Below are positions 34,954-43,989 of a stretch of DNA of 64,000 nt, one piece after another. The stretch covers positions 1 to 64,000 of the forward strand of contig CAVWRA010000011.1 of the NCBI GenBank assembly GCA_963757265.1. The letters run 5' to 3'. Numbering within the stretch: position 1 is the first letter of the stretch; each line of letters begins with the position of its first letter. The notes under the pieces are model-generated. The model was not told where the DNA came from. It did no database searches and saw only the letters and a list, made by a program, of their open reading frames with translations. The DNA is from CAIVVT01 sp963757265. GTDB lineage: Bacteria; Acidobacteriota; Terriglobia; Bryobacterales; Bryobacteraceae. The position numbers and the translations under genes were made by a program.

Positions 34954-37221
34954 ATGATGAATGGGCCGCACTTACCAAACGACGCCTTGAACCCATACAA
35001 GCGAAGTGTCTCCGAAAACAAACTGAACGATTCTGTTTTAAGACATTCAATAAATTACAATTGTCACAATAAACCATCCAATTCATCGATCCGTAATGAA
35101 TCCCTTTCGGCATTTCAAGAAGCAATAATAAGGCAGGTTGCTTTCATCGCTATTGTAGCAACACTTATCTATGTTGCAATGCTACTATTTGTATGGGCAG
35201 TGCCAGCGGTATTTGAATCAACGAGTAAAATCATTGTTAACCCGCCCGGATCAGAGACGTTTTCATTGGTGATGACGCCCCAAAAACCGAGCGAGCCTGA
35301 TGACATCGAAACTCAAGCGGAGGTGCTAAGGAGCGACAACTTAGCCTTAAAGGTTGTCCGGACACTCCGTTTGGATCGCCACCCAATGATTCTAAACAAA
35401 AGCTATCTTGAAAGACTGATCGAAACGATGCATGTTGAGGCACTCTTTCGAGTATTGCAACACGGAAATGAGAGTTCCGGTTTTGAGCCTGACGCCATCC
35501 AAGTGAAGCCTGCGGAACTTCGCGCGGTGGAGTATATCAAAAAACACATGAATGTGTTGCCATTAAGGAACAGCAGAGTAATCGAGATTAATGTTCGATC
35601 GTCAGATCGCCGGCTTCCGGCAGCAATAGCGAACGAGTTCATAAGGGAATTCATTGCAGATTCTTACTTAGCGCGATACGCTGATTTAACAACATCTTCA
35701 AAATTGCTGCAAACCGAGCTTACCGAAATTGGGCAACGAGCTGCAAAGTCCCGAGCCGCGTTAACAAAGTTTCGGACGAGTCATGAAATCGTAGATCCGG
35801 ATGACAAATTGGAGCTGTTTTCTGAAAACTTAAAAGAGTTAATTCATTACAAAGCGCTTTCAGAATCAGAAAGTGTTAACCTTAAAGCCATTCTTTCAGC
35901 CGCGAGTAATAGTGACATTACTTCTGTACCGCAGTTTTTAGAAAATAACACGACCCAAGAATTATTAAACAAAATAACAGACATTTCTACTCAATTAACA
36001 CAGGCCTTGGTGTATTATGATGATAATCATCCAAACATTTTAAAATTAAAAAACGAGTTAAGTGATTTAAAATCAGAATTGAACCTACATAGAAAACGTT
36101 ATGTGGAACAATTAAGCGCCTCCTATAAAGCGGCGGAAGCACGGTCCAAGGGTCTGGGTTTTGAAATTCAGCGAGAGAAATATCTTTTGGGTAACATCTC
36201 AGGTTATGCTGCTTTGCGCCATCAAGCTGAAGCTGATGAAAACTTGTATTACACCCTTTATGCAGGCTTTAGGGAGGCCCGAGTTTCGGCGGGATCAAAA
36301 TCGGTTAATATGAGAATTGTGGATAGGGCAATTATACCGCTTAAGCCGGTGTGGCCGAATTTGTTGTTAGTGTTGCCCATAGGATTAGCGGCCGCGTGTG
36401 TAGGTGGAGTTGCGGCTGGCCTTGCGAGGAATGGCTTAGACAGCAGCGTGCGGAGTAAGAGTGACTTGAGAACTATGGTCAGGCCAGAAAGTGTAGTACT
36501 GGTGCCAATAAATACCACCTTAAGACATGCGAATACCCATAGCTCGTTTTATCAGCGCTACATAACAAAGGGACGTCCTGATTTATACAAGCTTAATAAG
36601 TTCATTTTGCAGCAACCGGCTTGCGTCGCAGCCGAGAGTATTCGATCTTTAATGAGTTTAATGTTGCTTAGTGAGCAGAAAGAACTGGCAACGGTTTTAC
36701 TAGTTACGTCGTCATTTCCGCAGGAGGGTAAGACGACAATTGCGTTTAACCTTGCAGCGGCGTTGAGTCAAAAGGGTTCAACTTGCCTTATTAATGCTGA
36801 CTTGCGCAAGGCTGAAGACGATGACGTAAGTGGAATATTCGCGTACTACAAAGACAAGGCAAGTGCAGAGGATATTCAAATGCAGTGCGAGGGGGCGTTA
36901 AACCTCACGTGTGTCAATTCTGGCAAAGGTGATGAAAGCCCGATTGAGGTGCTCGTGTCTGATAAGTTTCAGAACCTAGTCTCCACGATTCGTAAGGCGT
37001 ATAGATTTGTGGTGATCGATTCACCTCCGCTGCTTGCATACGCTGACGCAAGAGTTTTGGCGGCGATGGCTGACGTCGCGATATTAGTATGTTTTGAGGG
37101 TCATACGCGGAGGAAATCAGTGGAAAGTGCAACGGCAGTACTGTCAGAGATGTCTGTGCCGATTGTTGGTGTTGCGCTAAATGGTGCCAGGCGGTGTGGT
37201 TCTGTAAACGGTTGTTATTAA
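34954..37221 (+). CDS. Wzc-like polysaccharide copolymerase with BY-kinase ATPase domain
   Basis: A 755-residue inner-membrane protein: one membrane helix near 58-82, a periplasmic Wzz-type coiled-coil region to about 480, a second helix (LLLVLPIGLAAACVGGVAAGL), then a cytoplasmic ATPase. Walker A is SSFPQEGKTTIAFNLAAAL and Walker B is VVIDSPPL. The Walker A' is CLINADLRK, with Asn where the family usually has Asp. The C-terminus (GSVNGCY) lacks the tyrosine cluster typical of BY-kinases. It probably sets chain length and export with the Wza-like protein; tyrosine autophosphorylation is doubtful. Very AT-rich codon use. Confidence 0.8.
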   Translation: MMNGPHLPNDALNPYKRSVSENKLNDSVLRHSINYNCHNKPSNSSIRNESLSAFQEAIIRQVAFIAIVATLIYVAMLLFVWAVPAVFESTSKIIVNPPGSETFSLVMTPQKPSEPDDIETQAEVLRSDNLALKVVRTLRLDRHPMILNKSYLERLIETMHVEALFRVLQHGNESSGFEPDAIQVKPAELRAVEYIKKHMNVLPLRNSRVIEINVRSSDRRLPAAIANEFIREFIADSYLARYADLTTSSKLLQTELTEIGQRAAKSRAALTKFRTSHEIVDPDDKLELFSENLKELIHYKALSESESVNLKAILSAASNSDITSVPQFLENNTTQELLNKITDISTQLTQALVYYDDNHPNILKLKNELSDLKSELNLHRKRYVEQLSASYKAAEARSKGLGFEIQREKYLLGNISGYAALRHQAEADENLYYTLYAGFREARVSAGSKSVNMRIVDRAIIPLKPVWPNLLLVLPIGLAAACVGGVAAGLARNGLDSSVRSKSDLRTMVRPESVVLVPINTTLRHANTHSSFYQRYITKGRPDLYKLNKFILQQPACVAAESIRSLMSLMLLSEQKELATVLLVTSSFPQEGKTTIAFNLAAALSQKGSTCLINADLRKAEDDDVSGIFAYYKDKASAEDIQMQCEGALNLTCVNSGKGDESPIEVLVSDKFQNLVSTIRKAYRFVVIDSPPLLAYADARVLAAMADVAILVCFEGHTRRKSVESATAVLSEMSVPIVGVALNGARRCGSVNGCY

Positions 37222-37290
37222 GAACTAGGATGCATGTGCGAGCTGCTGAAGCCGTTGCAATGATGAAGCGTAATTGAAGGACTGAGAGCA

Positions 37291-38493
37291 GTGACAATTT
37301 GTTTTTTGTCAACTATTCCATTCGAAACATCGCGTTTGTATGCTCGCCAGTGCTGTGGCATTGCAAACGAGGGCGCTCACGTCATTTTAATCGCTCCGTG
37401 GGCTTTGCCCAGTAATTCATCTGGCGTTGAAGTGCGGCGTGTATCTTCTTGGCCTGGTGCGCTTGGAAGACTCCTTAGTGCACCGGTTGTGCTGTGGTCG
37501 GCCTTGCAGGTGAGAGCAGATATTTATCATATCCACAGCATACAGCTGGTGCTGTGCGGCGTATTGCTGAAAGTGATTTTTCGGAAGCGCGTTGTGTATG
37601 ATATGTTTGAAGACTTTGGTTCAATGGTTTTGACGAGTCGCTCCCTTCCAGAGTGTTTCAAAAGGTTGAGCCGTCTCGTTATATATTTGCTGGAAAGACT
37701 CGCCTGCTCAACTGTTGACGGAATTGTCACAGCCGATCCTGCTGTCATGAGGATTTACTCCAGTAAGAACAAAGTGATTGGTAAGGCAAAACGAAGGGTG
37801 TTTTATAATTTCCCGGCGGAATGGTTTGTGAAAAGTTGTAGACTTGAGAGTCGGCGGCGCACTAAAAAGTATGATGTAGTGTTCTCTGGAGGGCTGTCGC
37901 AGCGAACGGGCCTTGTGGTGTTGTTGGAGGCGATTGAGTTAATAGCGCAAGCTGGTGTCAGGCCAAGGGTTTTGATGTTTGGTTATGCTGATGAAAGTAC
38001 GTTTGTGCAAAAGTATATGGCAGAAGCGACAAGGAGGGGTGTAGGCGATTGTTTTGAAGTTTTAGGGCGTGTTTCGCCTTTTGAGGTGCCACTTTTGGTG
38101 AGCCAGGCACGCGTCGGTGTTGTTCCTTTGCAGCGTGTTCCGAAGTTTCTCAATAACATACCTACGAAGATGTTTGAGTATTGGGCGTGCGGTGTTCCTG
38201 TCGTAGCCAGCGATCTGCCGCCAATCCGACTGTTTTTTCGCGAAGGGGAATTGGGGCACCTTGTTGATCCCATGGATGCGCGTGGTTTTGCGCGATGTAT
38301 AGGCGGCTTACTTGTAAATGCGAGGAAGGCTGAAGCGTTGGGCGCCAGGGCGAGGGAAGCAGTGCAACGGCGAATGCATGGGGAATACGAGCTTCGGAAA
38401 CTGGCACGTTTGTACTTGACAGTCGTTGGTCGAGGGGAAGATGCAAGGTGCGCTGAGAGGGCGAATGTTGCAAGACTTGTCGAAATTGAGTGA
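37291..38493 (+). CDS. Family 4-like glycosyltransferase
   Basis: A 400-residue GT-B protein starting with GTG. The N-terminal half has YHIHSIQLVLCG and VVYDMFEDFGSMV; the C-terminal half has YDVVFSGGLSQRTGLVVLLEAIEL, FEVLGRVSPFEVPLLVSQARVGVVPLQ and IPTKMFEYWACGVPVVASD, the donor-binding E-x7-E type region of GT4 enzymes. It is one of only two evident sugar-adding transferases of the cluster besides the primer, so the repeat unit may be small. AT-rich like its neighbours. Confidence 0.85.
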   Translation: MTICFLSTIPFETSRLYARQCCGIANEGAHVILIAPWALPSNSSGVEVRRVSSWPGALGRLLSAPVVLWSALQVRADIYHIHSIQLVLCGVLLKVIFRKRVVYDMFEDFGSMVLTSRSLPECFKRLSRLVIYLLERLACSTVDGIVTADPAVMRIYSSKNKVIGKAKRRVFYNFPAEWFVKSCRLESRRRTKKYDVVFSGGLSQRTGLVVLLEAIELIAQAGVRPRVLMFGYADESTFVQKYMAEATRRGVGDCFEVLGRVSPFEVPLLVSQARVGVVPLQRVPKFLNNIPTKMFEYWACGVPVVASDLPPIRLFFREGELGHLVDPMDARGFARCIGGLLVNARKAEALGARAREAVQRRMHGEYELRKLARLYLTVVGRGEDARCAERANVARLVEIE

Positions 38494-38515
38494 ATTTGAA
38501 TGTGTTTTGTGTTAG

Positions 38516-39973
38516 GTGATCTGCCTGTTTCAGTTAGTTAGCAGCGAGACGGGGGTTCCATTGGGTCTCGAGAAATTGTTTAGATCCCGATTCGACGAAT
38601 TTCGGGCCGTGTACGATCGTATGCCATTGTGTGTCCGGACGGGCTTAGTGGGATTACGAGGAATGTCGTTGGCAAGAGATCGCTACTCTGAGGGGACCTA
38701 TAGAGTGTTGGATGAATTGATAGAACATGAGAAAGCGAGTCGAGATGAAATCGAACAACGCCAGATTGCCAAGCTGCAGCATATTTGTGATGTAGCACGT
38801 GCGCAGGCTGAATTTTACGGCAAGTATTCACCTATCAGGCTTACGGCGCTTTCGCAATTATCGCAATTACCAATACTATCGAGAGACGTGGTCAGAGGGC
38901 GGGGGATGAGCATGAGGAATAGGGCCGTTTCCAAAGGGGATCAGATATGGGTGTCAACCACAGGGACGACGGGGGCCAGTCTTAAGGTGTGCTACAGTCC
39001 TAGCGTTATGAGGAGGAATTGGGCATTCCGAATGCAGCAGTTTTTGTGGGCAGGTGTTGGGCCCCGAAGCCCTCGTATTACTGCGTTTGGCAGTCAGATC
39101 ATTCCATCGAGTCAGAAGTCACCGCCTTTCTGGATGCATAATATCGTTGAAAATCAAATATTCGTAAGTATTTTCCATCTTTCGATTTCTTATGCAGCGG
39201 ATTATGTCAAGTTTCTGAAGCGGCATGCAAACAGGGTCTTGGAGGGATTTCCATCTGCGGTTGGACTGCTTGCTGACTTTGTGCTCGCTAGGGGCGACCG
39301 AATTCCAATGCGGGCGGTGTTCACGGATGGAGAACCGCTTAGCGTGACTTTGAGGAGTCGTATTGAGTCAGCGTTTTGCACTCGAGTTTTCAATACTTAC
39401 GGTAATACCGAGCTGTGTGGTCTGATTCAACAGTGTGAGCATCAAAAGATGCATGTCAACCCGGAATATGGCTTTTTGGAAATTGTTGACGACGACGGCG
39501 CGCCAGTCAAATGTGGAGAGACGGGATACTTTGTTTGGACGGGTTTTATAAATGACAGCATGCCGCTATTGCGATACAAAATCGGGGACCGGGGGTGCTG
39601 GCTGGCGTCGCAAGACTGTTCGTGCGGTAGAAAATCAGCAGTCGTGGATCCGGGAGTGAGTAGGGAGAGCGAGCTACTTTATGCGGCTGATGGAAGAATT
39701 TTTTCGCCACGAGCGGTCAACCAAGTGCTGAAGCGCGCGACCGCATTCCGCTTTTGCCAGTTCGTTCAGCAGAGGGACAATCAGGTGTTGATACGTGCAG
39801 TCGGTTCGGGCGCCCGCGCAAAGCAGGAATTAGCTGAAGTTCGGCAAGGTATTCTGTCGCTGCTTGGGGACGGTACGACTGTAGAAGTCGAGTTAGCCTC
39901 CGAGCCAATAGTGACCAGCGGAGGGAAGACACCTCTCGTTATAAGAGAGCAAACCTTATGTCCAGGTCACTAA
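38516..39973 (+). CDS. CapK/phenylacetate-CoA ligase-like adenylate-forming protein
   Basis: A 485-residue protein starting with GTG. It has the ANL-type phosphate loop VSTTGTTGASLKVCYS, FLKRHANRVLEGFPSAVGLLADF, FTDGEPLSVTLRSRI, NTYGNTELCG, GFLEIVDDDGAP and LRYKIGDRG. Such CapK-like members occur in many capsule and exopolysaccharide clusters, where their reaction is unknown; activation of an organic acid decorating the polymer is plausible. Its end overlaps the deacetylase start by 16 bp. Confidence 0.8.
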   Translation: MICLFQLVSSETGVPLGLEKLFRSRFDEFRAVYDRMPLCVRTGLVGLRGMSLARDRYSEGTYRVLDELIEHEKASRDEIEQRQIAKLQHICDVARAQAEFYGKYSPIRLTALSQLSQLPILSRDVVRGRGMSMRNRAVSKGDQIWVSTTGTTGASLKVCYSPSVMRRNWAFRMQQFLWAGVGPRSPRITAFGSQIIPSSQKSPPFWMHNIVENQIFVSIFHLSISYAADYVKFLKRHANRVLEGFPSAVGLLADFVLARGDRIPMRAVFTDGEPLSVTLRSRIESAFCTRVFNTYGNTELCGLIQQCEHQKMHVNPEYGFLEIVDDDGAPVKCGETGYFVWTGFINDSMPLLRYKIGDRGCWLASQDCSCGRKSAVVDPGVSRESELLYAADGRIFSPRAVNQVLKRATAFRFCQFVQQRDNQVLIRAVGSGARAKQELAEVRQGILSLLGDGTTVEVELASEPIVTSGGKTPLVIREQTLCPGH

Positions 39974-40854
39974 TTATTAATGGCGACGATTTGGGTTTAA
40001 CAGAGGCGGTCACAGACGGTATCTTCCAGGCACATGAGGATGGCGTGCTCACGAGTGCTTCACTCATCGTCAATCAGCCCGCGACCGAATATGCAGTGCG
40101 GCAGATTTCCAGGTACCCCGGCCTTGGCGTGGGCATTCACCTGAATCTCTCCCGGGGAAAGCCGGTGCTGCCCCGGCAGGTGGTCCCGAGCCTTGTCGGG
40201 AGCGGCGGTGATTTTCTGTCCCCCGATGAGATGCAATCAAGATTGATGCGATGGAATGTGTGCGGGAAAGAAGTCGAGGCGGAATACCGGGCTCAAATCA
40301 GGCTTGCGCGAGCATTGGGGGTAACTCTCACGCATGCAGATTCGCACCACCACATGCACTTGTTCTTCGCCGCAGTGACTCCGTTTCGAAAGGCGCTGGA
40401 GGTAGAAGGAATTCGCTCGATTCGAGCATGTCGCATCCGCCAATGGCCTTCTCCGAGAAGGATTGGCGGTCCCCACAGTGGGAATATGCTGCGTAGGCTG
40501 GGGGTCCTGGCTTATATGGAATTCCTGGCTGCCGGTCCACTACGACCATTTCACGCCCCTATTTGTCGCATCGAGACGCGGCGTGGCACTGTCTCATCAA
40601 GTCTCGATTCCATGGTCAAGGTCTGGACGGAGGCGTTCCAGAACCTGAATGTCGATGGAGTGTTCGAACTCGTCTGTCACCCGGGACTTGCGGATCCCAA
40701 AAGGCGACACACCGACCGTATTCACGACAAGCGTATCGATGACCTGACTTTGCTGACCGCGCCCCGATTCAAGGAGTTGTTCGCGAAGTTCAAAATTGGC
40801 TTAACTTCCTACGTTGGGCTCGTCTCGGGCATAGCTGCCACGTACGGCACATAG
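39958..40854 (+). CDS. ChbG/HpnK-family (YdjC-like) carbohydrate deacetylase
   Basis: A 298-residue protein opening SLIINGDDLGLTEAVTDGIFQAHEDGV, with the metal-binding Asp and later HADSHHHMHL, and VCHPGLADPKRR. This is the YdjC-like fold, related to chitooligosaccharide deacetylase ChbG and to HpnK of hopanoid synthesis. In this setting it would remove an acetyl group from an amino sugar of the polymer or its lipid-linked precursor. It overlaps the CapK-like gene by 16 bp. Confidence 0.85.
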   Translation: MSRSLIINGDDLGLTEAVTDGIFQAHEDGVLTSASLIVNQPATEYAVRQISRYPGLGVGIHLNLSRGKPVLPRQVVPSLVGSGGDFLSPDEMQSRLMRWNVCGKEVEAEYRAQIRLARALGVTLTHADSHHHMHLFFAAVTPFRKALEVEGIRSIRACRIRQWPSPRRIGGPHSGNMLRRLGVLAYMEFLAAGPLRPFHAPICRIETRRGTVSSSLDSMVKVWTEAFQNLNVDGVFELVCHPGLADPKRRHTDRIHDKRIDDLTLLTAPRFKELFAKFKIGLTSYVGLVSGIAATYGT

Positions 40855-41079
40855 GGTATACAGGGCGAACATCGTGGATTCAGTACCCCTGATACACACT
40901 CCGGCAAAGGCTCAGAACTTACCGCAGACCACACGTCGCCTCTGCGTTTTTCCGCGCAGCAGGAGACTTCTCATTAGAGTCGCACTACCCGCCCCGGACG
41001 ATTCACCCGCGCTTTCGGCGTTCGGCGATGAAAAGCCCGAGGGGAAAACTGGGATGTCTATCTCTTCTGCAAGTAGTTT

Positions 41080-42426
41080 ATGTTTCTACAGTTAGACCGC
41101 TCACATTTTTCGGCTCCCGGCGAGAAATTGGAGTGTTTTATAACATGGATTGTCATTATTAGTATAATAATATCTTGTGTCGCTCTTACACTCATCATCC
41201 CATACTATGGTCTTAAATCCTTATTGGTTCTGTCAGGCGTCGCGTGTCTGTTCCTACTAACGAGATATCCGGAAATTGCACTAGGGAGCTTGATGGTTGT
41301 GGGGACGTTCAAAGGAGCGCCACAACTCGATAACGTGCCCATCGATCTGACCATCCTGCTACTGCTGGTCCTGTTTCTGTCGATGTGGCTCGAGTTTTGG
41401 AGAGGACGCGCGATTGCACCCCCCAAGGAGTTTGTATTCTACGCTCCCATCGTCCTGATGATGCTTTTTAGCCTCATTTATACACCGAATCTGGACGACG
41501 GAATCGAAAAAGCTGCGCGATTTTGTATCATTTGCGGGATGGCGATCATAGGCCCTTTTATAGTCCTGACGGATTCAGGCAAGCTCAAGAGATTTTTCTT
41601 GACATTGTTAGTGGCCGGTCTGGTCGCGAGCTTGCTGTCGATCCACATGCTCGGGGGGCGGGAGAGGCTCACGACGCCCGGAGGAGACACAATTCAACTC
41701 GGGCACTTGACCGCAGTTGGAATCGCCGTTGTGTGGTTTGGCTTAATGCCTGGCCAGAGACTGATCGTCAGAGCATTGCTGTACGCCTGCATCGGACTGT
41801 TGGCGGTCGCGATGATTGGATCAGGCAGCCGCGGGCCAATCGTCGGGCTTGGAACAGCCTTTCTGATCAGCGTATGGCAGCGCAGGCGTGTGGGATTCAC
41901 CGTGGCGCAACTGATCTTCGACTTTGGCGCCCTGGTCCTGGCAGGTGTACTGCTTTTACCGTTTGTGCCATTTCCGGCAGAGTCGCTGAACTATTTAGCA
42001 CGGTTGGCCTCCGTCGAGAGCACCAACGCGTTTCTTGGGCCAAGGGCAGGATTAATGCAGTTGGGCTGGCGACTTATGTGGGAACATCCCCTTCAGGGGA
42101 TAGGGATAGGTGGGTTCCCAGTCTTATACAGGGGCGTCGGAAACTGGCCACATAATATTCCACTGGAGATTGGAGCCGAATTAGGGTTGCTTGCGGCCCT
42201 ATCGTTCTGCTGCCTTCTGTCCCTCTCGGTGATGACTGCATTTAGAGAGTTCGTCACGACAAGCGAGGGTTCAAGAACAAATCGAAACCTGATGTTCTGC
42301 TTCATCGTAATTGTCACGATCAGCATGCTGAACACCGGCAACCTGAACGACAATCGCCAGCTTTGGACGGCTCTGAGTCTGCCGTACCTATTCAGAGCCT
42401 CGCGTCTTGAGGAGGCTCCAAGCTAG
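41080..42426 (+). CDS. O-antigen ligase/Wzy-family polymerase
   Basis: A 448-residue membrane protein with about ten hydrophobic segments and the family region MIGSGSRGPIVGLGTAFLIS, followed by a large loop and WEHPLQGIGIGGFPVLYRGVGNWPHNIPLEIGAELGLLA, the signature of the Wzy_C/O-antigen ligase domain. With the flippase next door it probably polymerises repeat units in the periplasm. A 225-bp gap precedes it and holds no gene. Confidence 0.85.
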   Translation: MFLQLDRSHFSAPGEKLECFITWIVIISIIISCVALTLIIPYYGLKSLLVLSGVACLFLLTRYPEIALGSLMVVGTFKGAPQLDNVPIDLTILLLLVLFLSMWLEFWRGRAIAPPKEFVFYAPIVLMMLFSLIYTPNLDDGIEKAARFCIICGMAIIGPFIVLTDSGKLKRFFLTLLVAGLVASLLSIHMLGGRERLTTPGGDTIQLGHLTAVGIAVVWFGLMPGQRLIVRALLYACIGLLAVAMIGSGSRGPIVGLGTAFLISVWQRRRVGFTVAQLIFDFGALVLAGVLLLPFVPFPAESLNYLARLASVESTNAFLGPRAGLMQLGWRLMWEHPLQGIGIGGFPVLYRGVGNWPHNIPLEIGAELGLLAALSFCCLLSLSVMTAFREFVTTSEGSRTNRNLMFCFIVIVTISMLNTGNLNDNRQLWTALSLPYLFRASRLEEAPS

Positions 42427-42432
42427 TCCACA

Positions 42433-43974
42433 ATGCAGGGGGAATCAACGCACAGCGAAAGCCCGTGTGCGCTTCAGCCAACTCGTGAAGTCCGCAGGTT
42501 GGCGCCGGCCGACGGGCGGTGTCTGCCCGAGAGTGGCAGCGAGGTGATGCGCCTCTTTGGGCGGAACACGCTGTGGCTCCTGTTGGATCGCGCCGGCCTG
42601 AAGGTCGGGGCGATGCTGGCGGGGGTCGTCCTGCTGGGATACCTGGGCCCCGCCAACGTTGGAGTATACAGCACGGCGATTGCTGTCGGCTGTCTGCTCA
42701 ACGCTCTGCTCGATCTTGGCCTGACCCGTTACGCCGCTCGCGCTGTCGCTGCCACGCCGGGAGAAGCGCCGTACATCCTGGCTCTCTCACTAACCAGTAC
42801 TGTCATTGCGAGCCTCGTCGAACTGTCCGCTGTCGCGGCGGCGCACTGTACGGGGAACTGGTATTGGACCTGCCTCTGCATTGGGTTCATCTTCACGAAC
42901 TTAGATGGCACTTCCTCCGCCTGCGCCGGCATACTGTCCGCGGATCTTCGATCCCGGGCCGTGCTGCCCGGCTCCATTTTGAACGCGTTGGGTGTGGTCG
43001 GCATCATTGCTTTGGTTGTAAGACTCCGCCTTTCGCTTCTCTCTCTATTGGTGGGCCTGACACTCAAGTCCTTGATCGTACTGCTGTACCGTCTCTGGCA
43101 ACTGAGGGTTTATTGGCCAGCTTCGTGGAAGTACTTCACGCCCTGTCAGTTTAGGCGTGTCGCTATAGATTCGTGGTCCTTCTTCTCGTACTCTCTGACA
43201 CAAATGGGCTATGAGAAGGTGGCGATTGTCTGCTTTGGTCTGGCCGCCGATCACGAACACGTGGGACTGTTCTCGACGGCCCTTCTGCTCGCAGGCATCT
43301 TCCCATCATTCACGTATGCGGCGTCCGATGCTCTGCTACCTGTGATGACGCGATTGTACGAAGCCGGGCGCACCGAGGACCTGCTGGAACTGCGGCGGCG
43401 CCTGATGAATTTGCTCCTACAGCTCTGCGTGCCGATTGGCGTCGGCATGGCGGTTCTCGCGCCGGAAATCTGTCACCTGCTGGGAAACAGGTTTATAGCT
43501 TGTGCCGCCATCCTGCGGATCGCGGCCAGTCGATCGCTCTTATCCGTGCTCGACAATTTCCTTGGGCAGGCGGGTCTGACTGCGGTGGCGAGAGTCCGCG
43601 AGAGGAGGAATGCACAAGCAATGGGACTGGCGCTCTGTGCCGCCCTGACCATCCTGATGGGAACCTATTGGGGCGCGCGGGGCGCGGCCGTCGCCGTACT
43701 CCTGGCTGACCTCTTCATTGTTTCCCAGTACTTGCGAATCTTCCGCCGAATCAGCCTGCCGGTAGAGTGTCCAGCGCTGTGGTCGACGCTGGTTGCGGGG
43801 TGCGGCATGGCGCTCGCGTGTCTCTTGCTGCCGAACTTAGGCTTGCTCGCGAGAGCTGCGATATCGCTGGCGGCCTATCTCGTTGTGCTCGCCGTCATCG
43901 CGCGGACACGACTCGCCGAGAGCGCGGGTACCTTCAGGCAGTGCTTCATCCCTTCGCCAGCGATTCCGCTTTGA
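42433..43974 (+). CDS. Wzx-type oligosaccharide flippase (MATE/PST superfamily)
   Basis: Up to 513 residues with twelve or more membrane segments. The text FGRNTLWLLLDRAGLKVGAMLAGVVLLGYLGPANVGVYSTA opens the polysaccharide transporter fold. Later parts include SLTQMGYEKVAIVCFGLAADHEHVGLFSTALLLAG and FTYAASDALLPVMTRL. It would flip the lipid-linked repeat unit. The reading may start at 42433 or at ATG 42547 (MRLFGRN), which looks better for the first helix. It begins 6 bp after the polymerase stop. Confidence 0.85.
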   Translation: MQGESTHSESPCALQPTREVRRLAPADGRCLPESGSEVMRLFGRNTLWLLLDRAGLKVGAMLAGVVLLGYLGPANVGVYSTAIAVGCLLNALLDLGLTRYAARAVAATPGEAPYILALSLTSTVIASLVELSAVAAAHCTGNWYWTCLCIGFIFTNLDGTSSACAGILSADLRSRAVLPGSILNALGVVGIIALVVRLRLSLLSLLVGLTLKSLIVLLYRLWQLRVYWPASWKYFTPCQFRRVAIDSWSFFSYSLTQMGYEKVAIVCFGLAADHEHVGLFSTALLLAGIFPSFTYAASDALLPVMTRLYEAGRTEDLLELRRRLMNLLLQLCVPIGVGMAVLAPEICHLLGNRFIACAAILRIAASRSLLSVLDNFLGQAGLTAVARVRERRNAQAMGLALCAALTILMGTYWGARGAAVAVLLADLFIVSQYLRIFRRISLPVECPALWSTLVAGCGMALACLLLPNLGLLARAAISLAAYLVVLAVIARTRLAESAGTFRQCFIPSPAIPL

Positions 43975-43989
43975 TCGGGGGTTTGATCC

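Noticed and set aside
40855..41079. Small frame between the deacetylase and the polymerase
   Set aside because: No protein-like features; the gap is treated as non-coding.
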